This document shows, piece after piece, positions 28,889 to 38,074 of a stretch of DNA of 64,000 nt (the stretch's first letter is position 1; every line of letters starts with the position of its first letter). The translations under genes and the position numbers were made by a program. The DNA is taken from the NCBI RefSeq assembly GCF_900113325.1, contig NZ_FOOY01000009.1:108200-172199 (forward strand), in the 5' to 3' direction. The notes beneath the pieces were generated by a model. That model saw only the letters and a program-made list of their open reading frames with translations, made no database searches and was not told the origin of the DNA. Source of the stretch: Sporolactobacillus nakayamae (GTDB lineage: Bacteria > Bacillota > Bacilli > Bacillales > Sporolactobacillaceae).

Positions 28889-30277
28889 ATGGGTATTGGA
28901 GTAGATATAATCAGAGGCCAGGCGATTCAGACAATCGGGGATGCGGGACATTTAGAACGTCTGAATATCATGACGGACAGTCGCAAAGCTGCGGCAGACA
29001 GTCTCTTTGTGCCTTTGGTGGGGGAAAACTTCAATGGTCACCACTATTTGAAGCAAGCAATTGAGCATGGGGCTGAAGCGGCAATCTGGATGGAGAGAGA
29101 ACCGCTTCCCGATAAGATTCCTGACGGATTTCCTGTTTTTTTTGTTCGTGACACACTAGCGGCACTTCAAAATATGGCAAAAAGCTACCTGAATCAAGTC
29201 CATCCTAAAATAATTGCCGTCACGGGATCGAATGGAAAAACAACGACGAAAGATATGATTTACAGCATTTTAAGCCAGTCTTACAGGACCTTTAAGACGC
29301 AGGGCAATCTGAACAACCACATCGGTGTTCCACTGACGATTCTATCAATGCCAGAGAATACCGATGTTCTTGTGCTGGAAATGGGTATGAATCATTTCGG
29401 AGAACTTACTTATTTAAGCCAAATGGCGAGGCCGGATCTTGCGATAATCACTAATATTGGTGAGTCGCATATTGAATATCTTGGCAGCAGAGAAGGAATC
29501 GCTAAGGCGAAGCTCGAAATTGTCAATGGATTGAAAAAACGCGGAACACTGATTATTGATGGAGATGAACCGCTCCTCGACAATATTCAAACAAATGTTT
29601 TTCAAATTGTACGTTGCGGCTTTGGAGATCAAAACAATTGGCGAATTACAGATGTTGACGAATCTGTGACTGGAAGTCGTTTTACACTAAACAAGCAGAC
29701 AGAATCGTTTCATGTACCGGTTCTTGGCAGGCACAATGTGAAGAATGCTGTACTCAGCTTTGCGGCAGCACGTATTCTTGGTGTGGCTATTGAGAAGATT
29801 CGCTACGGGCTGGAACACTTGAGCCTGACAAAATTGCGCTTTGAAAAAGTCAAAGGACTGAATGGCTCCGTTCTGATTAATGATTGTTACAATGCCAGCC
29901 CTTCGTCGATGAGGGCATCTCTTGAAACCCTGAAGACATTACCCGGCTTTGAGCAGAGGGTGGCTGTGCTTGGTGACATGTATGAATTGGGCAGAAATGA
30001 AGAAGCACTTCACAAAAGTGTCGCTGAGATTGTGAAAGCGCCGCTGACTCATTTGGTCACGATTGGCGACAAAGGTGCATGGATAGCGAAGGGACTTCAA
30101 GAAATCGGTGGTGATGAAACACTGGAAGTGCACGTATACCCGACAAAAGCAGCTGCCCAGCCTTACCTTGAATCGCTTTTGAATGATAAGACCGTAATGC
30201 TTTTCAAAGCGTCCCGACTGCTTGCTCTGGAAGAACTATCAGGCAAGCTGAGAGCAAAAGAATCAACTAATCAGTGA
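28889..30277 (+). CDS. murF: UDP-MurNAc-pentapeptide synthetase MurF
   Basis: A 462-residue Mur ligase that adds D-Ala-D-Ala to the tripeptide. It shows the N-terminal TDSRKAAADSLFVPLVGENFNGH, the P-loop AVTGSNGKTTTKDM, EMGMNHFGEL and NDCYNASPSSM motifs. ATG 28889 follows AAGGGAGAG. In B. subtilis murF lies elsewhere next to ddl; here it sits between murE and mraY, the arrangement found in many other bacteria's dcw clusters. Confidence 0.96.
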   Translation: MGIGVDIIRGQAIQTIGDAGHLERLNIMTDSRKAAADSLFVPLVGENFNGHHYLKQAIEHGAEAAIWMEREPLPDKIPDGFPVFFVRDTLAALQNMAKSYLNQVHPKIIAVTGSNGKTTTKDMIYSILSQSYRTFKTQGNLNNHIGVPLTILSMPENTDVLVLEMGMNHFGELTYLSQMARPDLAIITNIGESHIEYLGSREGIAKAKLEIVNGLKKRGTLIIDGDEPLLDNIQTNVFQIVRCGFGDQNNWRITDVDESVTGSRFTLNKQTESFHVPVLGRHNVKNAVLSFAAARILGVAIEKIRYGLEHLSLTKLRFEKVKGLNGSVLINDCYNASPSSMRASLETLKTLPGFEQRVAVLGDMYELGRNEEALHKSVAEIVKAPLTHLVTIGDKGAWIAKGLQEIGGDETLEVHVYPTKAAAQPYLESLLNDKTVMLFKASRLLALEELSGKLRAKESTNQ

Positions 30278-30353
30278 GCGATGCAGTGTAACTAGTAAAT
30301 TATTAAAGTAATTAATAAATGTAAGCTGCGTATTTAAAGGAGCGAAAGGATTC

Positions 30354-31331
30354 ATGACATTGACTTTATTATTTGGATTAGCCATTTCTTTTCTTGTGAC
30401 ACTTATTTTTGCACCTTTTTTTATCCCATTCTTGCGGAAGTTGCATTTTGGGCAGTACATTCGCGAAGAAGGTCCAAAAAGCCATCAGAAAAAAAGCGGA
30501 ACCCCGACGATGGGCGGTGTCATTTTTCTGATCGGTCTCTTGGCGGGCATTCTCGTCATGGGTTTAAGATATCATGTAACGACACCGGACACCTATATGC
30601 TTCTGTTTGTCACGTTTGGATTTGGATTTATTGGTCTGCTGGACGATTTTATTAAAATTTCAATGAAGCGAAACATGGGCCTCACATCAAAGCAGAAGAT
30701 GGCCGCTCAAATCATTATTTCGCTTATCTTTTGGTTCATTATTACACGTTATGATTATTCAACCTATCTCTCATTTCCAGGCACTAATTTAATGCTTAAT
30801 TTACACTGGTTCTATCCATTATTCGTTATTTTTCTTCTGGTAGGTGTTCCGAACGCAACGAACCTTACTGACGGCATGGACGGCTTGCTCTCTGGCTTAG
30901 CTGTGATTGCTTTTGCGGCTTACGCGGTGATCGCATGGTTTACAATGAATCTTGGCGTTGCTGTTTTTGCGATGGTCATGCTCGGTGCACTACTCGGATT
31001 TTTAATTTTTAATGCACATCCCGCACGTGTGTTCATGGGTGACACCGGCTCTCTGGCTATCGGCGGAGCTCTCGCAGGCATGGCCATTCTTACAAATACG
31101 GAAATTTTGCTTGCTGTGATCGGCGGTGTCTTTGCCATAGAGACACTATCAGTAATCATTCAAGTTATTTCTTTTAAAACGACAGGGCGCAGAGTCTTTA
31201 AAATGAGCCCGATTCATCATCACTTTGAATTATCAGGCTGGTCGGAATGGAAAGTGGTCACAGTGTTCTGGCTCGTTGGACTGATGCTCGCTGTTATTGG
31301 AATTTATTTGAAAGTGGGGGTTGTCAGTTGA
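30354..31331 (+). CDS. mraY: Phospho-N-acetylmuramoyl-pentapeptide-transferase MraY
   Basis: A 325-residue polytopic enzyme that transfers phospho-MurNAc-pentapeptide to undecaprenyl phosphate, making lipid I. Key segments are KKSGTPTMGGVIF, the catalytic loop LLDDFIKI, NLTDGMDGLLSG, FMGDTGSLAIGG and MSPIHHHFELSGW. The start ATG 30354 follows AAAGGAGCG. Its stop overlaps the TTG start of murD. Confidence 0.97.
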   Translation: MTLTLLFGLAISFLVTLIFAPFFIPFLRKLHFGQYIREEGPKSHQKKSGTPTMGGVIFLIGLLAGILVMGLRYHVTTPDTYMLLFVTFGFGFIGLLDDFIKISMKRNMGLTSKQKMAAQIIISLIFWFIITRYDYSTYLSFPGTNLMLNLHWFYPLFVIFLLVGVPNATNLTDGMDGLLSGLAVIAFAAYAVIAWFTMNLGVAVFAMVMLGALLGFLIFNAHPARVFMGDTGSLAIGGALAGMAILTNTEILLAVIGGVFAIETLSVIIQVISFKTTGRRVFKMSPIHHHFELSGWSEWKVVTVFWLVGLMLAVIGIYLKVGVVS

Positions 31332-32692
31332 AACCATTGACTGAGTATGCAAACAAAAAGGTTCTTGTTTTAGGACTTGGTAAGAGCGGTTTTGCGGCTG
31401 CGAAACTCATGAAAAGTTTGGGTGCTAACGTGACGGTCAATGACCGCAATGATCTGAGTACGAATGAACATGCGCGCAGTCTGAAAGCAATCGGCGTGCA
31501 TATTGTTGACGGCGGTCATCCGCTGGAACTTATAAATAGTGATGTCGCCTTAATGATCAAAAATCCGGGTATCCCGTATACGAATCCGCTAATCAAGAAA
31601 GCTCTTGAACAAAACGTACCTGTTGTTACAGAAGTGGAGATAGCCGGACTCCTGTCGGATGCCCCATTCATTGGTATAACCGGATCTAATGGAAAGACCA
31701 CAACGACGATGCTGATTGGTGAGATGATGAAAGGGTCCTCATTAGAACCGATTGTCGCAGGCAATATTGGTACTGCGCTTACCGCCGTTATTCAGACTGC
31801 AACAAAGAAAAATGCGATTGTCGCCGAACTTTCAAGTTTCCAGCTTCAAGGGACGAGAAGGTTTCATCCGCATGTCTCGGTTGTTCTGAACATCTTCGAT
31901 CATCATCTGGATTATCACGGCACAGTAGAAAATTACGCAAGAGCGAAAGCGCAGATTACAGTAAATCAAACCTCTGAGGACGCGTTAGTCTACAATAGCG
32001 ACAGTGAACGTGTCGTTAACTATGTCGCTGAAAAGTCAAAAGCGCAGAAGGTGCCATTTTCACTTGCACGCAAAGAAACGAATGGGGCCTATGTCTCGAA
32101 CGGAGTTATTTATTTCAAGGATCAGCCGATTTTAAAGGTTGAAGAGATGGGTCTGCCGGGTGAGCATAATCTGCTCAATGCACTTGCAGCTGTGGCTGCC
32201 GCAGGTGTTTATGGTGTCAGCGTGGAGCATATGGCGGAGGTGCTTCGTTCTTTTAAAGGTGCGCGTCATCGTCTTGAATATGTGGCTGTTGTGCAGGGAC
32301 GAACGATTTATAATGATTCTAAAGCAACAAATATCATTGCGACATCCAAGGCGTTGCATGCGTTCCCGGGAAAAGAGATCGTTCTGCTTGCGGGGGGCCT
32401 GGATCGCGGCAACACATTTGACGCGCTGATCCCTGAATTAAAGAAGGCACCGGTTAAGGCTGTTCTTCTTTTCGGTCAGACCCAAAAGAAATTGCTGGAT
32501 GCATGTGTTAAGGCGCAGATTCCAGTAATCAAGGAAGTTGAAAATGTGGAGTCGGCTGTTCCTGAAGCTTTTGCCTTGTCTCAACCCGGTGATGTCATTC
32601 TTCTCTCACCGGCATGCGCAAGTTGGGATCAATATAAATCTTTCGAGCAACGCGGTGACATTTTTATCGCAGAAGTGAATAAGTTTAGATAA
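31328..32692 (+). CDS. murD: UDP-MurNAc-L-alanine:D-glutamate ligase MurD
   Basis: A 454-residue cytoplasmic Mur ligase that adds D-glutamate. It contains the N-terminal Rossmann segment VLVLGLGKSGFAAAKLM, IKNPGIPYTNPLI, the P-loop GITGSNGKTTTTML, and SSFQLQGTRRFHP. TTG 31328 overlaps the mraY stop and follows a GGGGG ribosome site; a longer frame lies inside mraY and is rejected. Confidence 0.96.
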   Translation: MKPLTEYANKKVLVLGLGKSGFAAAKLMKSLGANVTVNDRNDLSTNEHARSLKAIGVHIVDGGHPLELINSDVALMIKNPGIPYTNPLIKKALEQNVPVVTEVEIAGLLSDAPFIGITGSNGKTTTTMLIGEMMKGSSLEPIVAGNIGTALTAVIQTATKKNAIVAELSSFQLQGTRRFHPHVSVVLNIFDHHLDYHGTVENYARAKAQITVNQTSEDALVYNSDSERVVNYVAEKSKAQKVPFSLARKETNGAYVSNGVIYFKDQPILKVEEMGLPGEHNLLNALAAVAAAGVYGVSVEHMAEVLRSFKGARHRLEYVAVVQGRTIYNDSKATNIIATSKALHAFPGKEIVLLAGGLDRGNTFDALIPELKKAPVKAVLLFGQTQKKLLDACVKAQIPVIKEVENVESAVPEAFALSQPGDVILLSPACASWDQYKSFEQRGDIFIAEVNKFR

Positions 32693-32756
32693 GAGGACAG
32701 GCCGGATGATGAATGATCCGGCAATCTATGTCCTGGATCTGAACGGAGTGTTGCTC

Positions 32757-33854
32757 ATGCGCAAGTATCGTCAATCACCGGATATCCTTTTGCTTGTGAT
32801 CACATGCACGCTGCTCGCAATCGGTTTAACGATGGTGTACAGTGCGAGTGCGGTCAAGGCGGCAGAGAACTTTGGTGATTCGTTTTATTTTCTGAAACGG
32901 CAGCTGCTCTTTGCTGCAGTTGGTGTTGGTTTGATGTTCGCCGTCATGCGCATCGACTATCATTTTTGGAGAGCGTGGGCGAAAGTTGGTTTGATCGGCT
33001 GTTATTTTTTGCTCGTCATTGTCTTAATACCTGGAGTCGGACTTGTAAGAGGCGGAGCGAGCAGCTGGCTGGGTGTTGGCGCTTTTTCCATTCAACCTTC
33101 AGAATTCACTAAGGTTGCGCTGATCGTGTTTCTGGCAAAATATATTTCAGAGCATCAATCAAATCTGACATCTTTCAAAAAGGGACTTATCCCATCGCTC
33201 ATGCCTGTTTTACTCGCATTTGGTCTAATCATGCTTCAGCCTGATTTTGGAACAGGTATGGTGCTGGTCCTCACCTGTGTGATCATGATTTTTATCGCCG
33301 GCGCACGTATCAAACACTTTGTCGCTATGGGTTCGCTCGGACTACTTGGCTTTGCGGGTTTGATAATTTCAGCTCCGTATCGAATAAAACGATTAACAGG
33401 CTTTATTGATCCTTGGCAAGATCCTCGGGATAAAGGCTTTCAAATCACACAGTCCTTACTCGCTATAGGTCCCGGCGGTTTACTTGGGTTCGGATTAGGG
33501 CAAAGCAGACAGAAGTATCAATATCTGCCCGAACCGGAAACGGATTTTATTTTTTCCATTGTCTCAGAGGAACTTGGCTTTATCGGGGCGACATTTGTAC
33601 TTGTTCTTTTCTGCTTGTTGCTTTGGCGAGGCATACTAATCGCCATCAAGGCACCGGATCTTTTCGGAACACTGCTTGCAGTTGGTATTACAGGCATGAT
33701 TGCGATCCAGATTATGATCAACATTGCGGTTGTCACCGGGCTAATTCCTGTCACCGGCATCACGCTGCCCTTTCTTAGTTATGGTGGCTCTTCATTGACG
33801 TTAATGCTTGTATCAATTGGCATCTTGCTTAACGTCAGCAATCATACGAATTGA
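32757..33854 (+). CDS. spoVE: SpoVE/FtsW-type SEDS protein of the dcw cluster
   Basis: A 365-residue ten-helix SEDS glycosyltransferase. Landmarks: QPSEFTKVALIVFLAKY, QPDFGTGMVL, LPEPETDFIFSIVSEELG and TGITLPFLSYGGSSL. Position after murD in a cluster that also has spoVD, the match in length to SpoVE, and the separate ftsW near ylaN point to the cortex-specific SEDS partner of SpoVD. ATG 32757 follows ACGGAGTG. murG and murB, which follow it in B. subtilis, are missing; a terminator comes next. Confidence 0.9.
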   Translation: MRKYRQSPDILLLVITCTLLAIGLTMVYSASAVKAAENFGDSFYFLKRQLLFAAVGVGLMFAVMRIDYHFWRAWAKVGLIGCYFLLVIVLIPGVGLVRGGASSWLGVGAFSIQPSEFTKVALIVFLAKYISEHQSNLTSFKKGLIPSLMPVLLAFGLIMLQPDFGTGMVLVLTCVIMIFIAGARIKHFVAMGSLGLLGFAGLIISAPYRIKRLTGFIDPWQDPRDKGFQITQSLLAIGPGGLLGFGLGQSRQKYQYLPEPETDFIFSIVSEELGFIGATFVLVLFCLLLWRGILIAIKAPDLFGTLLAVGITGMIAIQIMINIAVVTGLIPVTGITLPFLSYGGSSLTLMLVSIGILLNVSNHTN

Positions 33855-33886
33855 GTGAGAACAGTAAATTTAATACGAAGATTCTA

Positions 33887-33918
33887 AAACCCTGTTATAA
33901 AAACAGGGTTTGCTGTTT
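33887..33918 (+). terminator. Terminator after spoVE
   Basis: AAACCCTGTT and AACAGGGTTT pair around ATAAA and are followed by GCTGTTTTATT. It closes the mur/spoVE part of the cluster before divIB. Confidence 0.8.
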
Positions 33919-34018
33919 TATTAAAAAAAAAATACAATAGAATATGCCGGATAATAGATTGCGGCGATGAAAACAGTTTGCCGAAGCCCAGAAGATGATG
34001 GAAAAAGGAGAGAGTATT

Positions 34019-34789
34019 ATGGATAAGAAGAAAGTCGTTGCGCTTGAGGATCGTCTGCCCCAATTAAAAAAGGAGCGGAAACAGAAGGCCAATCGGCGCT
34101 TTGCTTTTTACGCCACTGTCTTTTTCCTCTTGATTCTTATTGTCGTTTACTTTCAATCGCCCTTAAGCAGAGTTCGAACGATTTCAGTAGTGGGCCAGCA
34201 ACTTGTGAGCAGCGATAAAGTCATAAAAGCAAGCGGCATTTCGAATAAAACACATATATGGGATATTCGTAAAAAGGCGGTAATGAGCCAGATCAAAAAA
34301 TTGCCGACCGTGCAGACGGTTTCTGTGAAAAAGAAATTTCCGAATCAAGTCAGAATCACGATTAAAGAATATACCCGTAAAGCTTATATACAGAGAAACG
34401 GCAACTTCTATCCTATTCTGCAAAATGGAACGACGCTAAGCAAGCTTCAAAGCGGAAAGCTTCCCGTTGATGCACCGATACTTTTTGGATTTTCAAAGAC
34501 AGAGCCGCTTAAGAAGGTTGCCGAAGGACTCGCTAAGATTTCAAGACAAATGACACATAACATTTCTGATATTCATTACATAGGGAAATCAGGAAGCGAG
34601 GATGACCTTGTATTGTATATGAATGATGGGAATAAGGTTATTGCAAGCACACAAACGTTTGCCAAGAATATTAAACTGTATCCTGAAATTGCTGCCAATC
34701 TTCCAAATGGAAAACACGGCACAATTCATCTAAGTGTCGGCACCTATTTTATTCCTAGCGATACAGAACAAGAAGATACCCAGAAGTAA
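34019..34789 (+). CDS. divIB: Cell division protein DivIB/FtsQ
   Basis: A 256-residue bitopic protein: a lysine-rich cytoplasmic N terminus (1-33), one transmembrane helix (FAFYATVFFLLILIVVYF), a POTRA domain (LSRVRTISVVGQQLVSSDKVIKASGI) and the FtsQ domain. It stabilises FtsL-DivIC at the septum and is also needed in sporulation. ATG 34019 follows AAAAGGAGAG. It is placed directly after the spoVE terminator, without murG and murB. Confidence 0.93.
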   Translation: MDKKKVVALEDRLPQLKKERKQKANRRFAFYATVFFLLILIVVYFQSPLSRVRTISVVGQQLVSSDKVIKASGISNKTHIWDIRKKAVMSQIKKLPTVQTVSVKKKFPNQVRITIKEYTRKAYIQRNGNFYPILQNGTTLSKLQSGKLPVDAPILFGFSKTEPLKKVAEGLAKISRQMTHNISDIHYIGKSGSEDDLVLYMNDGNKVIASTQTFAKNIKLYPEIAANLPNGKHGTIHLSVGTYFIPSDTEQEDTQK

Positions 34790-35198
34790 ACGAATGAAAA
34801 CGCTCCTCGCACATTTTGCTTATCATGTATTTTTGTCTTTTCTAGTGATTCAAGTTGGTGTAGACTATTAAATAGTTAAGATTCTTTTGTATGAGGCATT
34901 TTTTTAGCTATTTTAAGGGATAGGTCTAATTATCTATTTATTTTACCTAGAAATTTGCCGATATAACTATGAAATATAATGTGTTTTTATATGAATGAAA
35001 TTTTAAAAGGGAATTGCTCCAATTTGTAGAATACAAACAGTAGGGTTTGTTTCTATCTAACAGGAACAAAGAAAGTGTTGGGTTGAATATAGTGTCTTTT
35101 AAAACAAGTCGTAACTATTCAATGTCGGTTGACTCGATCCAATCATCCCTGAATAGAGAAATCATCAAAGATATTCAAGAAAAAGGGGGTGCCACAGA
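34790..35198. other. divIB-ftsA intergenic region with promoter elements
   Basis: This A+T-rich 409-bp gap replaces ylxW, ylxX and sbp, which lie here in B. subtilis. It contains a sigma-H-like promoter at 35007-35032 and a 39-codon frame (35083-35202) overlapping the ftsA start. No other gene is seen. Confidence 0.6.
35007..35032 (+). promoter_or_regulatory. Putative sigma-H promoter for ftsA-ftsZ
   Basis: AAGGGAATT (35007-35015) matches the sigma-H -35 consensus RWAGGAWWT at eight of nine positions, and AGAAT (35028-35032) fits the GAAT -10 core after a 12-bp spacer. B. subtilis ftsAZ is known to have a sigma-H promoter used at the onset of sporulation for polar septation. Confidence 0.55.
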
Positions 35199-35202
35199 AT
35201 GA
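35083..35202 (+). CDS. Possible 39-residue leader peptide overlapping ftsA
   Basis: A TTG (35083) or GTG (35092) start gives a 39- or 36-residue frame ending in a TGA that overlaps the ftsA ATG (ATGA). The peptide is polar (SRNYSMSVDSIQSSLNREI, then IKDIQEKGGATE). The overlap suggests translational coupling, but the ribosome site is weak (GTGTTGGG) and no homolog is recognised, so it may be chance. Confidence 0.25.
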   Translation: MNIVSFKTSRNYSMSVDSIQSSLNREIIKDIQEKGGATE

Positions 35203-36485
35203 ACAGTGAGGATGTTTTTGTCAGTCTGGATATCGGCACGTCCAGTATAAAGACCGTAATCGGAGAGATGGCCGATGGAAGGCTTAATGTTGTCGGTGTT
35301 GGAGAAGCGGTCTCATACGGGATTAAAAAAGGTTCGATTGTCGATATCGATGCGACAGTTCGTTCAATTGGCAACGCTGTTGAACAAGCGGAGCGGATGG
35401 TCGGTATTAATATTAAGAGTGTGATTGTCGGCATTTCCGGGAATCACATCCAGCTTCGGCGGTGCCATGGTGTCGTGGCTGTTTCTGGTGAAACGCATGA
35501 AATTGGCGATGAAGATATCGCAAGGGTGATTGACGCCGCACAGGTCATGTCAATTCCTCCTGAGCGCGAGATTGTCGATGTGATTCCAGAGCAGTTCATT
35601 GTTGATGGTGTTGATGAAATTCATGATCCAAGAGGCATGATCGGTGTTCGTCTCGAAATGGAAGGGACGTTGATTACCGGTTCAAAGACTTTGCTGCATA
35701 ATCTTCTGCGATGTGTCGAACGCGCAGGATTGACGATATCGGATGTTTGTCTCCAACCGCTTGCGTTGGGATCGGTTGCGCTCTCAGAAGACGAACAGAA
35801 TTTAGGCGTGGCATTGGTGGATATTGGCGGCGGGTCAACGAGCGTTGCCGTATTTGATCAAGGCTCCTTAGTTTCTACTTTTGAGCTTCCGATTGGCGGC
35901 AATCATGTGACGAAGGATATTTCCATCATACAGAAGATACCAATGGATGAAGCGGAGCAGACCAAAATCAAACATGGCGTTGCTTATTTAGGGGCGGCGT
36001 CTGATGAAGATACGTTCAGCGTATCACAAATTGGAAGCGACAAGAAACAAACGATGACTCAAGAGGATTTGGCTGAGATCATCCAGGCACGCATGGAAGA
36101 AATGTTTGACATTATTCAAGAAGAACTGCGTCGCATTGGGGTCTATGACTTGCCGGGGGGATTTGTCTTAACCGGTGGGGTTACGGCGATGCCTGGTTTG
36201 GCAGATCTTGCGTCACATCACTTGAACTCTAGTGTGCGTATCGCATCACCGGACTATATTGGTGTGCGTGAGCCGAAGTATACAGCATGCATCGGTTTGA
36301 TTCAATTTGCTTATCACAACGTTAAAATACAAGGTAAGGAAATCGCAGCGGCGATTGCACCCGAGAATGACCGTTATGAAGCTGTACAGAAACAGCAGAA
36401 AAAGAAAAAATCAAAACAAGCCCCTAAAGATCATGAAGGCGTCACAACCAAAGTGAAAAATTGGTTTAATCTGTTCTTTGACTGA
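35199..36485 (+). CDS. ftsA: Cell division protein FtsA
   Basis: A 428-residue actin-like ATPase that tethers FtsZ to the membrane. The phosphate-1 motif VSLDIGTSSIKTVIGE, the 1C subdomain, ALVDIGGGSTSVAVFDQG, and the adenosine motif GGFVLTGGVTAMPGLADLA are present. The C-terminal amphipathic helix KVKNWFNLFFD is the membrane-targeting sequence. ATG 35199 follows AAAGGGGGTG. ftsZ starts 37 bases downstream. Confidence 0.97.
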   Translation: MNSEDVFVSLDIGTSSIKTVIGEMADGRLNVVGVGEAVSYGIKKGSIVDIDATVRSIGNAVEQAERMVGINIKSVIVGISGNHIQLRRCHGVVAVSGETHEIGDEDIARVIDAAQVMSIPPEREIVDVIPEQFIVDGVDEIHDPRGMIGVRLEMEGTLITGSKTLLHNLLRCVERAGLTISDVCLQPLALGSVALSEDEQNLGVALVDIGGGSTSVAVFDQGSLVSTFELPIGGNHVTKDISIIQKIPMDEAEQTKIKHGVAYLGAASDEDTFSVSQIGSDKKQTMTQEDLAEIIQARMEEMFDIIQEELRRIGVYDLPGGFVLTGGVTAMPGLADLASHHLNSSVRIASPDYIGVREPKYTACIGLIQFAYHNVKIQGKEIAAAIAPENDRYEAVQKQQKKKKSKQAPKDHEGVTTKVKNWFNLFFD

Positions 36486-36522
36486 TCGGGCTGCGGAATG
36501 ATTAAATGGGAGGAAATGAACA

Positions 36523-37695
36523 ATGTATGATCACGATACGGACACGGAAAATCTAGCCAAAATTAAAGTCATTGGCGTTGGCGGCGGCGGGAATAATGCG
36601 GTTAACCGAATGATCGAAAGCGGTATTCAAGGTGTTGAATTTGTTTGTGCGAATACTGATGCTCAGGCACTAAAGCTTTCTAAGGCGGATGTTAAGCTTC
36701 AACTTGGCGAGAAACTGACACGCGGCTTAGGTGCCGGCGCTAACCCTGAAGTTGGAAAAAAAGCTGCTGAGGAAAGTCATGATCAGGTTGAAGAGATCCT
36801 TAAAGGGGCAGATATGGTCTTTGTCACTGCCGGTATGGGTGGCGGCACCGGAACAGGTGCTGCACCTGTTATCGCGGAAGTTGCGAAGGAAGTTGGCGCT
36901 TTAACTGTCGGTGTAGTCACACGTCCGTTCACTTTTGAAGGAAGAAAACGGGCGAAGCAGGCGCAAAGCGGTATCGCCAATCTTAAAGAAAAAGTTGATA
37001 CATTGATCGTTATTCCTAACGATCGTCTGCTTGAAATTGTAGACAAAAACACACCGATGCTCGACGCTTTTAGAGAAGCTGACAATGTGCTCCGCCAAGG
37101 TGTGCAAGGCATTTCGGATCTTATTTCTGTTCCCGGTTTGATCAACCTTGATTTCGCGGATGTAAAAACGATCATGACCGAAGGCGGATCGGCGCTCATG
37201 GCGATCGGTGTCGCATCAGGCGAGAATCGCGCTGCCGACGCGGCGAAAAAGGCCATCTCGAGTCCGCTTCTTGAAAAGTCGATTGATGGAGCGAAAGGCG
37301 TGCTGATGAACATTACCGGAGGCACGAATCTGAGCCTTTATGAAGTAAATGAGGCGGCAGATATTGTCGCGACAGCTGCGGATGAGGAAGTAAATATGAT
37401 CTTCGGTTCTGTCATCAGAGAAGAGCTGGATGATGAAATTGTTGTCACGGTGATTGCTACCGGCTTTGAGGAACGTGAAAAGGTCGGAGAAGCCCCGCAG
37501 GCAGAGCAGGATCTTTTTCTACGCAGAAGACAAAGCTCTGAAGGCTTGAACACTTCGAAACTGCGTGAACAGCATCGTGAGGAAGCGGTGAACCCCGTTC
37601 AGAAGCCTGTCCGCAGATCTCATAGTATTGTTGAAGATGAAGACACGCTTGATATTCCAACCTTTTTGCGTAATCGGCGCAGGAAAAACGACTAA
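36523..37695 (+). CDS. ftsZ: Cell division GTPase FtsZ
   Basis: A 390-residue tubulin homolog that polymerises into the Z ring. The tubulin signature GGGTGTG is at residues 106-112, the T7 loop synergy region [11 protein letters not shown] is intact, and the C-terminal peptide [11 protein letters not shown] is the docking site for FtsA and SepF. A variable linker of about 50 residues separates it from the core. ATG 36523 follows GGGAGG. It is followed by a strong terminator. Confidence 0.98.
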   Translation: MYDHDTDTENLAKIKVIGVGGGGNNAVNRMIESGIQGVEFVCANTDAQALKLSKADVKLQLGEKLTRGLGAGANPEVGKKAAEESHDQVEEILKGADMVFVTAGMGGGTGTGAAPVIAEVAKEVGALTVGVVTRPFTFEGRKRAKQAQSGIANLKEKVDTLIVIPNDRLLEIVDKNTPMLDAFREADNVLRQGVQGISDLISVPGLINLDFADVKTIMTEGGSALMAIGVASGENRAADAAKKAISSPLLEKSIDGAKGVLMNITGGTNLSLYEVNEAADIVATAADEEVNMIFGSVIREELDDEIVVTVIATGFEEREKVGEAPQAEQDLFLRRRQSSEGLNTSKLREQHREEAVNPVQKPVRRSHSIVEDEDTLDIPTFLRNRRRKND

Positions 37696-38074
37696 TGACT
37701 TGATTTGTTAGACTTGGTTATTTTCTCCCAGAACGATCCATAAAAAAACAAGCTCGAGAGCAGAAATGATTCATTTCCTGTTTTCGGGCTTTTTTTCGTA
37801 GATAAAAGTAAATTGCACATTTTGGTATGAATGGACAGACAATAAGACATTTCCACTATCCCTCCGTTAGCTCATCAGACAGAACGACCCGCTAAGATGC
37901 TTACGTCAGTACGTATTGCGAATGTCAGTCTATCACAGTAAGATTCAAAGATTTTTTAAATCAAAATTGCGACAAAAGCAGCCAAAAAAACTGCAAAATC
38001 CCACCCACAGAGCGACAGACTTTCCTTCAGATGGCCCGTATACTATTCCTAAACACGCAAAGAAGGTGGGAGCG
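37696..38074. other. ftsZ-spoIIGA intergenic region
   Basis: Contains the ftsZ terminator (37751-37796) and about 280 bases that should carry the spoIIG promoter, known in B. subtilis to be Spo0A-activated. I cannot point to a convincing 0A box. A frame that stays open upstream of spoIIGA is Lys/Gln-rich and lacks a ribosome site, so it is treated as non-coding. Confidence 0.5.
37751..37796 (+). terminator. Terminator after ftsZ
   Basis: AGCTCGAGAGCAGAAATGA pairs with TCATTTCCTGTTTTCGGGCT, with small mismatches, and is followed by seven T. Confidence 0.85.

Noticed and set aside
36783..37325. 180-codon minus-strand frame opposite ftsZ
   Set aside because: A shadow of ftsZ codon bias; no ribosome site or recognised domain.
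37916..38074. 53-residue N-terminal extension of SpoIIGA
   Set aside because: No homology to the family and no ribosome site; TTG 38075 has both.
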